Assembly (NCBI RefSeq): GCF_030272615.1
Contig: NC_081410.1
Location: forward strand, 570,421,152-570,481,151
DNA: 60,000 bases
Reading direction: 5' to 3'
DNA from: Cryptomeria japonica
Taxonomy: Eukaryota > Streptophyta > Pinopsida > Cupressales > Cupressaceae
Position numbers and translations under genes: made by a program. A model generated the notes under the pieces. It was not told where the DNA came from, did no database searches, and saw only the letters and a list, made by a program, of their open reading frames with translations. Below are positions 42,426 through 54,667 of the stretch, one piece after another. Each line of letters starts with the position of its first letter. Within the stretch, counting starts at the first letter, position 1.

Positions 42426-43473
42426 AAATGGTTTCAAAGATTCAAAGGCCCTTTGTGATATTTGCAAAGTTGGATGTACTTCACAAAAAAAAATTTACAA
42501 CATTGTTTGGCTTGATTCCAAGAAATATTTGGAATGTTTGCCAACTGATATGCCCCAGACCCAAATACAACAGTGATAACATATGGACCCAACCAGTTGG
42601 ATTCAAACTTTCCTTTATGTTCTCTGTTTGGTTGATTATGAGGATTCTCCCTGAGAACAAGATCTCCTACCTCAAATGTATAAGGTTTGACTCGATTATT
42701 GTAGCTTTTGCTAATGCACTACTAATAGGCTTTTAGGTGGTTGTATGCAGCTTATCGCCTTTCATCAAACAGTTCCAAGTCTTGAAGACATGAGACTTGG
42801 TATGCTTCATCATCTATCAGATTATGCAAAAAGACCTGTAAAGATGGTACTTCAACCTCAATAGGCAGGATGGCTTCTACTCTGTAAACCTGTGAGTAGG
42901 GTGTTGCACCTGTAGGGGTTTGAATGCTAGTTTGATACACCCATAGTGTTGGATTTGAGTGAATATGCCAATCACGACCAACATCATTGACTATCTTCTT
43001 GAGGATCCTTAATATTTTTTGTTTGATGCTTCGGCCTGGCCATTGCCTTGTGGGTAATATGGGGTGGAAAAGCGGTGTTGGATGTGAAATTTCTCACAGA
43101 GTTCATGGACATCCTGATTTTTTAAAAGGAAGCATGTTATCTGTGATGATGGACATGGGTACACCATACCGACAGATGATATAATTAAGGATGAATGAGG
43201 CGATCTTCTTGCTAGTGACTTGGGTAAGTGGAACGGCTTCCATCCACTTTGTGAAGTATTCGGTGGCAGTAATGATAAATTTGTGGTCGTTGGATGTAGA
43301 TGGATGGATTTTACCCAAAAGGTAAAGGCCCCATTGACAAAAGGGCCATGGTGTTGTGATTGGTTGCAATTCTTATGCTAGTGCATGTATCAGGTCTCTA
43401 TGAACTTGGCACTTCTTGCATTTTCTGACAAAATAGTAGGAGTCTTTTTCCATGGTGAGCCAATAGTATATAG
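42426..43473 (-). pseudogene. Gypsy-2 integrase, catalytic core and C-terminus
   Basis: The minus strand reads YYFVRKCKKCQVHRDLIHA (end of the zinc-binding part), then ITTPWPFCQWGLYLLGKI and FIITATEYFTKWMEAVPL, then YGVPMSIITDN, YYPQGNGQAEASNKK and the C-terminal TPTGATPYSQVYRVEAILPI, RENPHNQPNREHKGKF and WLGPYVITVVFGSGAYQL. The second Asp (ITDN) and the Glu (GQAEAS) of the D-D-E core are present. The first Asp, normally in GLDLIG, is Tyr here. Frameshifts occur near 42940 and 43103. Its N-terminal start lies 4.07 kb away at 47540 because of an inserted unit. Confidence 0.83.
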
Positions 43474-46400
43474 TGTTGGGACTCACTTAAATTGAGTCAA
43501 GTTTAGAGGCCCACTTCAAATTTTTGCTTTGCATCTCCAAATAAGTCAGTTTGAATGGCCTAGTTAGAGAGAAGGTAAACGAAGCCGGTTGATTTTCATA
43601 GGGTAAGGCTTGGGATTCATGTCCCACACCTTTCATTTGGCCTATTCAGTGATGTGCAACTTTGAAAATTCAATTTGGATAAGTTTATGAGGTACCCAGT
43701 TTGAGGGGTGAGCTGAAAGTGCATTTTAGGCACAAATGCAGATTTTATGGAGTAGCCTACTTTGAGTGTTCGTATCTTTTGCCCTGTTGATCGTCATGAA
43801 GAAATTAAAAGTGGATTCAATTCTATGCATAAATGTGAGTCAGTCTGCAAAATTTCAAGTCCTAACAAATCCATTTGCTCAATTTTCAAAGTCAAATCCA
43901 TTTGCAGTTTCTATGTTTCGACTGGTCCCTATTTTAACAGCTAGTCGGAGCCCTGTTTCGCATAAGTGTAAAAGTTGCCTCAGTAAGTGTCATGCCATAA
44001 TGTTTGTTCTGGGCTAATGTTGGTATAAATGATGAGCTACGTTTCAAATTTCAAGCCTCTATCAATCCGTTTGATCGGTTTTCAAAAGGATTCATTTAGC
44101 TATCATTTTCAGTTATCCGCACTTCCAGTGTTAGATCAGTTAATGTAGCCATTTTTGTGAGTGCACCGTTTGCATGCTGTCAGTCTGGTGATTGAACTGA
44201 GGATTCAAAGATTTAATATGTACTTCAAGGTACCTATGTTTCAAATTTGAGGGCCTACGGAGGTCGTTTGATATTTTTTAGAAAGGCGTCACGTGTTGCC
44301 AGGACATTGACTTCATCAGGTCCGCAGTGTCCACAAAGCCAGTTGGGCATTTTCCAAAATTAATATCTCTTCACTCGGGACTCATCTTGAGAAACCATTT
44401 GGTAGAATTCATCCTTGTATATCAGAGTACACGCCTGTCAAATGGCGAGATCAAGAAAGGTGTTTTGACAGGTTTGAAAATTACGCCTTCGCGATTAAAT
44501 GTGAAAATGTGGGGTAACTGCCTAAAAGTTGCAAAATGCAATTTTATGATACGCAAATGATGCCGATCGTTTCCAGAGGTATGTTTGAGGTCCGTGAAGC
44601 ATTTCAGAAGTCAGTTGTTTGAAAACGAAATTTTTTTTAGTCGGACCCACTTTGGGGCCCGACCTGGCTCATGCCCATGCATTAATTGTGTGACAAAATG
44701 TTTTCATTTCATGGCATTTCAACCCCTAGACATAATCGAGGAAGTGATTAATGATATTGGCTTATTCAATGTTGAATGTTCTACAGTAGCATATCAGAGG
44801 TTCCAAGTTTTAAAAAAAAACAAAAAAACTTATGCAATGGCTAGCAAGAGCCAAATTCCACAACTTTGCCAATTTCCCCCTTTGTTGTGCGTGGATTTTA
44901 AAGTGGTGTAGAGCATGTTGAAAAGGAAATAAAATCATACAAATGCAATAGCTAGCATCCTCCCATGCTCATGTGGTGATGGAGAGGGGGCAGCAGAAGG
45001 TGCTGGGCATGAAGTTAAAGAAAGGGGCAGCAAACAAAATCCCCATTCTCCTTGTTGTACGTGGTCTCCCCATTCCCTCTTTGTTGTTGCTTGGACCATT
45101 AGAGTTTGTAGACTGCAGTAAGAGCATGTAAAAACCCCAGCTAAAGTTCTGGAGTGGCAACGTGGCATTTAAAGCTATGTAAAACTTTCAAACACTCATT
45201 ACACTCCCTCCTCCCCACGTGAGATCTCTGGTAGCAGATAACAGTAGTAGAAGCACCCAAACAAATGCATTTGAGACTGCCAGCATGTTGAAATGCAACC
45301 CCCCTTTGCGTGACATGGGAAATGGTGGAAGAGGCATTTCAAAAGGTTTTCAACCAAATGCTTTTGGCAGCAGTCCTCCGTCTCCTGCATGGCTTTGACA
45401 AGTGGAGAAATGCCCCCTGCGTGGTGTTTGGGAGGAGAGACATCGAAGGCTTTGCAATCTCCTCTGTTGTGTGGTTTTTGAGCAGCATTCAAAATTTTTA
45501 TTCAAATGTAAAGTGCAGCAAACAAGTTTTCAAAACTCCAAATTGACATGGAATTGGCAGCAACATGAGATTTCCAAACGAATTCTAGTAACTCCTCCTT
45601 CTCTGGCATTGAAAAGGACCATCAAAATCTTCAGCAACATCCAAAATCGCCATTGAAAGTTACAGAGAGAGTTTTAACATACAGCTCCAGGCATAAGCCT
45701 TAATCCCACATTGGCTGGCAAGTGTTATTTTTAAATGTTTATAGTCAAATCCACATAGTAGTAATATGTCTAAGCCATAAAGGCTTTTGACGGATGGTGC
45801 CTATGGGTGCCCAAAGTGGGCCCACGCACAAGCACAGATCCTGAGGCGACGAAGGAGGTGACTGGGCGACGATCAGGTGGACCCCATGCAGGCACGCTTC
45901 TTGAGGCAGACGGACAAATTTTGCAGAGAAAGGCCGACTTAACCAGTGAGCAGGTTCGAGATGGATCAACGGTGCGCGCGGCTTCGTGAAGGCAAGATGC
46001 ATGCCCGTTAGAGCTTGCAAAATGGCGAAATGAAAATGGCGAAAATGCAGCAGGTTAACCAGTGAGCATGTTGGATCAAGATCGACGGCCCGCGTGATTT
46101 CGCAGGCCAAAGATGCACGAAAGTTAGAGCCTATGAAATGGCGAAAGCTAGGTGGACAGATAGATGGCGGGTACAGTCAAATGTCTAGCAGGCGGGCCAG
46201 GTGAGGTGGTGCAGAAGTGGCACCTAGGTGGCGTACACGTGGCGGCCAAGTGACGGATGAGCAAGCAAACATGTGGCAGTGATGAGGTGTCATCCTAGGT
46301 GGCATCCAGTGGACCCCATCAGCCAATCATATCCTGCCACGTGGCACAAGCGTCAGGACCAAATGGAGGCAAAAATCAAAATTAAAATTAGTAAATGATA

Positions 46401-47539
46401 TAGTTTAAAGTATATTAATAATTCAAAAATTTAAATGATGGTGCACATTGGGGAATTAATTTGCCCAGGACTCAATTTTTGGCCAAGGTATAAAGTGTTA
46501 TATATTTTCGGAAAGCTCTTGGAATGAGGAATATAATTATGAAGTTAATTTTGACAAAGATTAGATATTTTGGAAGCAGTTTCCACGGGAGTAAAATTCA
46601 GTTAGAGAGAAGATATTTGATATTTTCAATTGCAGATTTTATTTTCTTCCCTCCTCTTTTTATTCCCAATTCTTCTCAGTTGTAAGGGTTCCATAATTCT
46701 GTGAGAATGGCTCCAGTTTTCATGGCTTCCAATTTTGAGTATTCTTGAAGATTGTACAGGGCAGGGCTTTTCCTTCAGTAATGGAGTTCAATTCTTGCTA
46801 TAGGTGTTCTTAGTTGCAGGTTCTTGTGTATGTAAGGCATACATAAATTCACACAGGATTGTCTCTAGATTTGTATTTCCATTTTATCAAATCAGATCCT
46901 CAAGGAGGATGAAATTTGTTATCTCAAGGAGATAGTTATGATGTTTGCAGGGATTCTTCAAGGAAGGATTTAAATTCTATAATAAATCATAAAAAATGGA
47001 ATATAGTTTCAAGATCTGATGATTTTGTGAATGATCTTAGTAATGCATTTATGCAAGGCATTAATGCATGAATATTTAATAATGAAGATGGATTTGCAAT
47101 CGAAGCTTTCATTTATAGTTTGATGTATGACTCTATTGCCCTTGGATAAGGCACTGATCTTGCAATTAAAGGGGTTCTCAAACCAATTGAAAATCCAATC
47201 AGAATACCTTTAGTTTATGTTATGTTTTGAAATGTTTCATCTATCTCATGCTCAAGCATAGTTGAGTTTTATGTGTAGATCTAGCCCATCTACAATAAAC
47301 TACTTGTTTTGGAGCCCTGGTGAGATCTATCTGTTTATGTTGATGCTGTCATAGGTGTGTAATAGGTTTAATTCTAAGCATCAAAGGTATACCCGCCTAG
47401 GTTTTGCAGAGCCTGAAGAGTAGAAGGATTCATGTCCTTGTCATGTTGTCCAAGCCCTAAGGTGTTTCATTGATTGAGATTGGCTATCTCATAGATAGAT
47501 TTGCAGGTATACTTGGGTTATCACTTTTGGTGAACAACA
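43474..47539. mobile_element. 4.07-kb TG...CA unit (giant solo LTR) in Gypsy-2 integrase
   Basis: It begins TGTTGGGACTCACTT and ends GGTGAACAACA (inverted TGTTG/CAACA), flanked by a perfect 5-bp duplication TATAG (43469-43473 and 47540-47544). It splits the Gypsy-2 integrase at a point where the two halves join in the family reading. No coding domain, PBS, PPT or internal direct LTR copy was seen, so I read it as one very long solo LTR. A TATA-like GGTATAAAG near 46486 suggests plus sense. The interior includes repeated TTTCAAATTTCAAGCCTC-like phrases (43850-44260), a GC-rich part (45780-46340) and a T/C-rich part near 46640. Several ORFs inside (44585-45656, 45745-46110) show no family resemblance. 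Confidence 0.78.
45939..46150. repeat. 116-bp tandem duplication in the 4.07-kb unit
   Basis: TTAACCAGTGAGCA starts at 45939 and again at 46055. The following text (GATGGATCAACGG / GATCAAGATCGACGG, GTTAGAGC.T, AAATGGCGAAA) matches imperfectly over about 100 bases. GC-rich with CGCG words. Confidence 0.65.
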
Positions 47540-47544
47540 TATAG

Positions 47545-48103
47545 CACACATGATTTTCTTTGCTTGGGAAGGAACGCTTGACTGAGATCCACAAATTCCT
47601 TCATGTACCTCGTCCAATGCCTTTCTTATCTCATTTTTCTCCAAACATCAAAGGAGAGTACCATCAAGACTTCACCTGTATAGGGTTTCGACAATGATGG
47701 TGTATCGAGTAGTTTGGCAGATGAAGGTTTTTTATTGGTTATTTGATTGGTTGGGGAGAAGGGTGTGGTCACGTAAGTAAGTGAAGAACTCACCATACCA
47801 TGGACATTCAGAACTGACAAGGTGACATATCATTTTAGTTTCAGGGATATCATATGTGGGGATCCAAAGTTGTTGTACCAAGAATTCATAGCATGTTGAA
47901 TTTTGCGGAAGATCCAAGAGAGATGCAATTGTAGCCATTGCATTGGAAACTTGATTACGATCTCTGGGTACTTGCTCAAATGTGATAGTTGTAAATGATT
48001 CTTTGAAACTATCCACCATCCTTTTATATGGCACAAGCTTAGCATCCTTAGTTTGGTATTCATTGGTGACTTGTCACATGACTAGTTGAGAATCTCCATA
48101 TAC
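47545..48103 (-). pseudogene. Gypsy-2 linker and integrase zinc-binding start
   Basis: From high to low coordinate the minus strand reads VPYKRMVDSFKESFTTITFE, QVPRDRNQVSNAMATIASLL, ECPWYGEFFTYLRDHTLLPN, then RSFDGTL-like text and EIRKALDEVHEGICGS, the H...H start of the integrase zinc finger. It ends at CTATA, the target site of the 4.07-kb insert. A stop follows NQSNNQ. Confidence 0.75.
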
Positions 48104-48935
48104 CTAAAGCTCTTTTAGATGCCATTGTATATCCAATCCGAGTCCTGTGATTAAGGCCTCATATTCTACTATATTATTGCTACATGAAAAAGTGAGCCTG
48201 TATGATTTTGGGATGTTGTCACCTTGAGGTGTGATAAAAATAATACCTGCCCCCGAGCCATGTCTAGCACATGAGCCATCAAAATATAGCTTCAAAGGTT
48301 GTGTAGCTATGATCATGAAGATCTCTTCATCTCGAAAATTGGAAACAAGAGGATGGTCACCTACGAGGGGTGCGTCAGCCAACTGATCTGCAATAACTTG
48401 CCCCTTGATAGCCTTGCGGTCTACATACTCTATATCAAATTCACTCAAGATCATAACCCAATTGGCCAAGCGGCCTGTCAATGCTGCCTTGCTGAGTAGG
48501 TATTTGAGTAGATCTATTTTGGCAATGAGTTGTACCTTGTGTGTTAACATGTAGTGCCTTAATTTGGTGGCTGCTAAGATAACTGCTAGGTAAGCTTGCT
48601 CAATAGGTGTGTAATTAAGTTCATAGCCTACCAATGTGCGAGAGATATAGTATACATCACATTCTTTGCCTTTTGAATTGTGTTGTGCCCTTAGTACTCC
48701 TAATGTCGTATTTGTAGTTGAAATATATGGCAATAGAGGTTTATTGGATCTGGTGGGATCAACAAGGGTGTATGCATTAGGTAGTCTTTAAGCATTTGGA
48801 ATGCTTGCTGGCACTTTGTATTCCATTGAAAGAAGATATTCTTATGTAACAGATACGTGAAGGGATGACACTTACTAGCCAATTGTGCAATGAATCTCCG
48901 AATTGATTGCATTCGCCCTTATAGTGTCCATAACT
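48104..48935 (-). pseudogene. Gypsy-2 RNase H and archaeal-type RNase H
   Basis: An open frame of 209 codons (48733-48104) spans both domains: ISTTNTTLGVLRAQHNSKGK, YISRTLVGYELNYTPIEQAY and ILSEFDIEYVDRKAIKGQVI, then LKLYFDGSCARHGSGAGIIF, ITPQGDNIPKSYRL and SNNIVEYEALITGL. Unlike Gypsy-1 it has Gln rather than a stop after KAIKG. A stop follows HLKEL at 48104. The connection text (RRFIAQLASKCHPFTYLLHK) lies upstream at 48912-48734 in another frame. About 18 of 209 residues differ from Gypsy-1. Confidence 0.85.
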
Positions 48936-49760
48936 GACTGATGTTCTTTGGAGGTGGCATGTCCATGATTTCTTTGACTTTCGTCGGATCTACTTCAATA
49001 CCTTTCCTTGAGACAATGTATCCTAAGAGATTACCAGAGCTTACTCCAAAGACACATTTCTTTGGATTGAGATGGACATGATATTGTTCTAATCTTTGAA
49101 AGATTTGACCCAGTATTGCTAGATGACCCTCTCTTGTGAATGATATAGCTAGTAAATGATCGATAATCTTTCATTATAGTGCGCATGATGTTATGAAAGA
49201 TGGTAGTCATAGCTCTCTAATAGGTTGACCCTACATTCTTTAGACCAAATAGCATCACATTCCAATAGTAGTTTCCCCATGGGCATGTGAAAGCAGTCTT
49301 ATGTTGATCCTCTAGAGCAATCTTGATCTGGTTGGACCCTGAAAAGACATCCATAAGAGAAAGCATTGCATGACCCACTATTATATTGACAATCATGTCG
49401 ATGTTTGGTAAGTGGAAGTCATATTTAGGGCATGCTTTGTTCAAATCTCTGAAATCTGTATAGATACATATGCCCACATTAGGTTTACCAACATCTACAA
49501 TATTTTAGGTCCAATTTGCATAATCGATTGGTCTGATGAAACCAACATCCAAGAGATTTTTGAGTTCCACTTTGACAAGAACAACAATTTGTGGGTGCAT
49601 CTTTCTGAGATTTTATTTAACAGGTTTAGCTCCTTCTGCTACAGTTAGGTGATGCATAACCAAATTAGGATCTAGGCTAGGCATCTCTGCATAAGATCAT
49701 GTGAGATTGATTTGACGCTGCAGGAAGAAATCCACAAATTTTGGCTATTCCTCTGGAGTT
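48936..49760 (-). pseudogene. Gypsy-2 reverse transcriptase
   Basis: The same domain as in Gypsy-1. The open part (49477-49217) reads GICIYTDFRDLNKACPKYDF, NIDMIVNIIVGHAMLSLMDV, FSGSNQIKIALEDQHKTAFT and CPWGNYYWNVMLFGLKNVGS, then TY and a TAG. The active-site region at about 49157-49169 shows the same two-base loss as Gypsy-1. Stops before RT (49745, 49697, 49613, 49505) match those of Gypsy-1 one for one. It differs by keeping the Cys in NKACPK, where Gypsy-1 has TGA. Confidence 0.85.
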
Positions 49761-50950
49761 AATAGAGATGCCCAATGTATTTGGTGACGAGTCTCAGGGG
49801 TCCTTACATTGAATTCTTTTGTTTCTTTGATTATGATTGTTGATCTCTCCTGATTCGTACTAGAGGGAAGGATGTCAAACCTTTCATCCGCAAGTGCCTC
49901 AAAGAGGTTTTCACCTTTGGATACTCTCTTTATTTTTACTTATTTGGGATCAACAAGTGCCACTGTGTGGTTTTCACTAGAAGATTCATGTTTTATTGTG
50001 ATATTTTTGCAACTGAAAGGTTTGGCATCTATCCCAAAGTGTGTTGCACTGTTAATTTTGATTGCAAAACTAGCTTTATGGTCCCCTCTTGGTATGTTAT
50101 TTTGTATTTCTAAAAATTCTATGAGCGCCTCATCGTTTTGGAAGTGACCAAGACATGGGAGATTTGGTTGGTTCCAATCAATGAGTTCGGGGTAGATGAT
50201 AGGCATTACCTCATTGATTAAGTTGAGTTCAAAGGAGGTGCCAGTGAGGGTTAATATAGATGAGTGAAGTTCATCAATGGTACTCTCCTTGTTAGATTCT
50301 GGAGTAGGATTTGACGTAGGGCCTATGGAAGTTTCTTCTTTCTCAGGAACCCAAAAGATTTTAATCCATGCCTCTCCATAAACTAGGATATCTTTACGAG
50401 GTGGTGGAGGTGATGTGTCTTCCTCGTCTAAATTATTTAGATTCACTGAATCCCCTTCCCACTCATGCAAGTCGGTTTTTGAATCACTCTCTAACATCTG
50501 ATTACTGTACCAAGCTGGGATGTCCTTTGAATTGAAGAGTGTATTGGTCACATGTTGTGCATTTTTTAAGGTGGGATTGCTAGTGTTGCTGATGGGTTTA
50601 CCGGTGTTGTTAATGTTGTTGGTATAGTTGGTTCTACTATTGCTACTGATGGGATTATCGGTGCTATTGATGCTTCTAATAGTTTTGATGCTACTTATGG
50701 GATTATCAGTTTTGTTGGTGCAGGTGGTGTTGAGTGCCGTAGATATAATCAAGGATGGCCTCCTTTGAGTAACTAGTTGATACACGATTTTGCTGGGTTT
50801 TCCTTTGAATCTAAGCTTAGGAAGAGATTCCTTTTGAAAACCTATTCCCGTTTTATCTTTGGGTTTCAAATCAAGTTGTAAGGGCTCGTGTCATCTTTGT
50901 TTGCAATGTCCTAAAGCACTCTAGCCATCATAGCCCATTCTTTGCATGAT
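49761..50950 (-). pseudogene. Gypsy-2 protease-RT spacer region
   Basis: A 309-codon open frame (50869-49940) reads KPKDKTGIGFQKESLPKLRF, an Asn/Ser/Thr-rich low-complexity stretch, DIPAWYSNQMLESDSKTDLH, DEEDTSPPPPRKDILVYGEA, then NQPNLPCLGHFQNDEALIEF, stopping after VALVDPK. It is the counterpart of 37849-38996 and is less frameshifted than Gypsy-1. The low-complexity part reads in a different frame in the two copies. Confidence 0.7.
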
Positions 50951-51620
50951 AGTGAGGCCTTTTCCATATTTATCAGTGAGAAGAATCCCATGTGGATGGT
51001 AGTGGAAGAAGCACGTGAACTATATGTAGGGAATCCATGGGACATGAATTGAGAAACTAAAGGAGGTGATGCAATAGGTGTGCTCTCTACAACGAATTTT
51101 GGGTTCACTTGGTGTAAGATACTTTATAACATATTTGAGCAGAATTTTGATTCTGTAGTTGCCCAATTGTATCTATAAGTATTCAAATAGGTGCATTCTT
51201 GAGTCATTTGGGCATTCATACTCATGGAGAGTAGAAAATCATGCATTAAGGGCTCAACATGGAGGTAGACACCCTGCATATTATAGGTCAATTTCTTGGA
51301 AGTGGTGATTACATGGATGCTATTGGGAGTAAAAGTCAATTTTTGGCTAAGTGGATGTTCAAGGATGCATGGAAATTTGGTGACAAGGGCCATGAAAAAT
51401 GTGGGGATGGATGTATGTGGGTATGGAGTTCCTATTGATACCATTTTCTAAATGGGGCATGTGGGAAGATAGATGACCTATTTATAATATCTTTTTCTCT
51501 GAAGTAGCCACAAAGGGTTCTTGAAGAAGGAAGATTTAGTATACAACCAATGTGGGTTTTGAACTTTGAAAGATAGATATCTTCACATGGTTTGGTTGGG
51601 GTATGGGTGGGAATATGCAT
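50951..51620 (-). pseudogene. Gypsy-2 region upstream of the spacer, probably near protease
   Basis: ORFs at 51108-50911, 51444-51124 and 51620-51432 read in minus sense towards the spacer: FPCILEHPLSQKLTFTPNSI, THVITTSKKLTYN-like text, NPKFVVESTPIASPPLVSQF, then KEWAMMARVL before the spacer. Position fits the protease and protease-RT interval of a Tat element, but I do not see a clear protease active site. It extends beyond the Gypsy-1 match, which ends at about 50950. Confidence 0.4.
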
Positions 51621-52280
51621 ACCTATTGGAGTTCATTTACTGACAGTGTTTGAGGACATTAGGGGTGTTTGAGGATCTGTGAACATATGGTATGTATCAA
51701 AGATACACTTTTTCAATGGATCATGGGGATGTAGGCAGAAGAACTATATACTAGATGGACTTTTGTAAAGTGGCAATAGGTTTGGACTTTGAGTGGATAG
51801 GTTTCCTACTATAGTTATATGTTGATTAAATACGAATAAGGGACAAACCAATGTTTTTTGTCAGGTTGGAGCAAACCACCATTGATGAAGGGAAACAAAC
51901 ACTGTTGTGAAATTGGAGCCCTATAGGCATAGGAGGATACAAGAAAAAAAAATGCAAAAGGTCTAGAGATTAAGAAGGTGTATCCTACATTTGAATGGGT
52001 GGCAGATTATTTCCTTAAAGAGTGGTTGTAGATGATGAAGACGCAATGCATACAATGCCACAAGGACATGTTGGGGGTTTTTCTCCTTATGGAGTTCCAC
52101 AAAACAAAGAAAACCAAACACCCTATAGTAGTAGAAATCTTGCTAACTTGGAGATAAATATTAACTGGCTGAAGGTGCATTTATTATGCCAAGAGGTGGA
52201 AATACAATGACAGCAAGACATGGAATGTAATGGTATGAGTGTGTTAACAAAAACTTTTAAAGAGCTGACATATATTTATG
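51621..52280. other. Possible remnant of Gypsy-2 upstream region
   Basis: No clear domain. A plus-strand ORF (52022-52210) has no recognisable motif. The sequence may be a further decayed part of Gypsy-2 or its flank. Confidence 0.3.
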
Positions 52281-52289
52281 AAAAAACAC

Positions 52290-52510
52290 TATAAAGCAAA
52301 TTAAATAAAAATAACTATAAAGTAAATAAAATAAAATAACTACAAAGTAAATAAAATAAAATAACTCTTTAGTAAATACAAAGAAAGTAATCTCTAAATA
52401 ATTCTAAGGTAGCTTAATATAACTATTAAGTGAAAATAACTCTAAGTATATGAAATAAAATAAATATAAGTTATGTAAATAAAAGAAAATAAATTTAAAT
52501 AATTCTAAAG
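52290..52510. repeat. AT-rich short tandem repeats
   Basis: The phrase AAGTAAATAAAATAAAATAACT and near copies repeat with a period of about 28-30 bp from about 52295 to 52380, then more loosely to 52500. Confidence 0.7.
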
Positions 52511-54667
52511 GAAAATAAAACTAAGATATTTATCTTTAAAAAAATCTATCCAAATGTGGAGAGATATTCTTATTGATAGATACCTAATTATAAATGGCTT
52601 TCCATCCCCAGACTGGTGACATATAGGAGTGGTAAATAGGCCTCATACATTTATTGACGGGACATTAGCAAACAGATCCTCAGACATGGTATTGGAGTCC
52701 GCCCTTTCCCATTTATAAATTTAAAAACTACCTTGTAAAGTAAAACTGAACAAGGAGCTTTTACTCACCATAGTTTGTTTGACAGTAACTTAAAAAACTA
52801 CCTTGTATTCTCTAAAACTATTAGAGATGCTGAACTTTAATATTTAAATAAAACTCAACATTATTTTTTTCTTTAAATTATGTAGAATATTCTGAAGTTT
52901 ACAATAGAAATGTATTAGAGCACAAATAATTTAGCTGGGGCTGAACAACACATTAATGTTTATAAAGGTTAAGAAAATAATGTGAGTGCTATAAGCTGCC
53001 AGAAATAGCTGGGGCCTGAAAAACATATTGAGCATTCAACAGAGTCTACTCTCTTAATTTGTGTTGCTTGAGTTTGTCAGACATGTCAAAGGTTACATCT
53101 AGCTCAATATGGTTAAGGGGAATGCATAAGGTGTGTTACACATGTTTCAGTTTTCATTTGTCTGATAGCTACATCATTGTCTTGATAAATAAAGTACAAA
53201 AAATGCTCGATGTACATGTTGTTTGAAAGTTGGGTTGGAAACAGGACCATGGACTCCTCCAGAGGACGTTCTATATGGCAAAATCTAGGACCAAAAGTAG
53301 TGATCTTTTTGTTTTGAAATCTCTCCTCTAGTTCTTGTGTTTCATTAGTTTAGTAGAAGATATTCATTGAATTGAGTAGCGTGCTATCAATGCATATTAG
53401 TTGTATGAAATGGATTGATTAAAGAGATTTGTAAGCTATTTGTAGTTAGTACTGTATGAATCTTAAGAAATAATCTTCTAAAACTAAATGGGTATGTTAT
53501 TTTCATTCCAGTATTTCAAGTTGCACATGCTGAAATTATCATAAAGAATTAAAAAGTTTGTAGTTGTGAAAAAACTTAGGCAGTTGTTTTTGTAAGCCCA
53601 TTTACCAATCATGCAGCATTGAAAACATATCCTCAAATTTTTAAAGTTTTTACAATCCTCAGATCGTGTGGGACGTGTTGCAAGTTGTGATGGCTGAACT
53701 ACTTGAGACCCACTCTAAAAGGAGCAAACATCTCTGCTGACTGCAACAGAAGGTGAAGGGGGTAAAATATCGTTGCTTTAAACTGTTGTAGCAGTGAAAG
53801 ATGTCACTAGTGGACATAAAAAAAAGGTACAAAGTTGCCATATTCAATCTGTCTCTAAAATGGAAGAGATTTTGTTGTTGTTAGTAGCATGTACAAGAGG
53901 TTGTTGTGTAAGGAAGTTTACAGAGGATCTGTAGAAGAGTTCGTAGTTGTGTGTTAAAGAAGTTCTATTTGTTGAAGGCAAAGTCAATGTTTGGTACAAC
54001 AATAGCTATAGAGGATTGATCCCTATAGTGATCAACAAAATCATGCAAGTGTGAAGCCACGTGTAGCTGCCAGAAAAGGTAAATCACAGAAAAGACGGTC
54101 AAAGCTTGTTAACACAGCCATAGCTATTAAAAATGGCAATATTTAAGAAGAACATTGAAGATCTGGAAAGCCACTATGGCAAATCTGGTGAAGGATGTTG
54201 GAGAAAAGAGAAACAACGGCTGCAAGATTTGTAAAAGACAAATGTAAAAGAAAGTGCACGTGGGCCTAGAGAGTAAAGGCATGCAGATCTATCAAAAGTA
54301 ACCAAAGAAAAGTTAAGATCATTGTCCTTTTGTATGATGAAGTGCAAGGAATATAGCCTGGACGATCTATTGTGTTGGACATTATCCAAGATGATTACTA
54401 CGATCTCGATGAAAGTCTTGGGATGGTCTGTTTATTCTTAGGCGAGAGAAATGTTCCTACGTCTTTGTGTTTCTTGATTATTTGAAGCTAGTTCTTAAGT
54501 CTATATTCAGTGATTGTATCAAAGTTGTATGATAATGAATGCATGACTAGGCGAAGTTGTAAATGAGCTTGAGGTTGCTAGCTATATTCGATTTGTATGA
54601 TATTTTTATGAAGCATCGAATAGTGATATTGTATTTAGAGGGATCTTAAGTGACATACCAATAAATT
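52511..54667. other. Intergenic stretch, nothing recognised
   Basis: Over 2 kb without a supported gene or element boundary. Short ORFs (53659-53847, 54174-54389) lack known motifs. The sequence just before 54668 is the flank of the giant TG...CA unit. Confidence 0.4.

Larger units (their letters stand above)
47540..51620 (-). mobile_element. Gypsy-2: Tat-type Gypsy, main part (continues at 42426-43473)
   Basis: A minus-strand element body, in order of decreasing coordinate: protease-side region (51620-50911), spacer (50869-49940), RT, RNase H, second RNase H, linker and the start of integrase (about 47656-47545). It then passes through the 4.07-kb insert to the integrase core at 43473-42426. 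It is the longer relative of Gypsy-1 and shares its inactivating changes. LTRs, PBS and Gag were not found on either side. The high end fades near 51620. Confidence 0.82.

Noticed and set aside
44585-46110. ORFs in the 4.07-kb unit as a captured gene
   Set aside because: Several overlapping ORFs occur on both strands with no motif. The GC-richer composition and local duplication explain their length.
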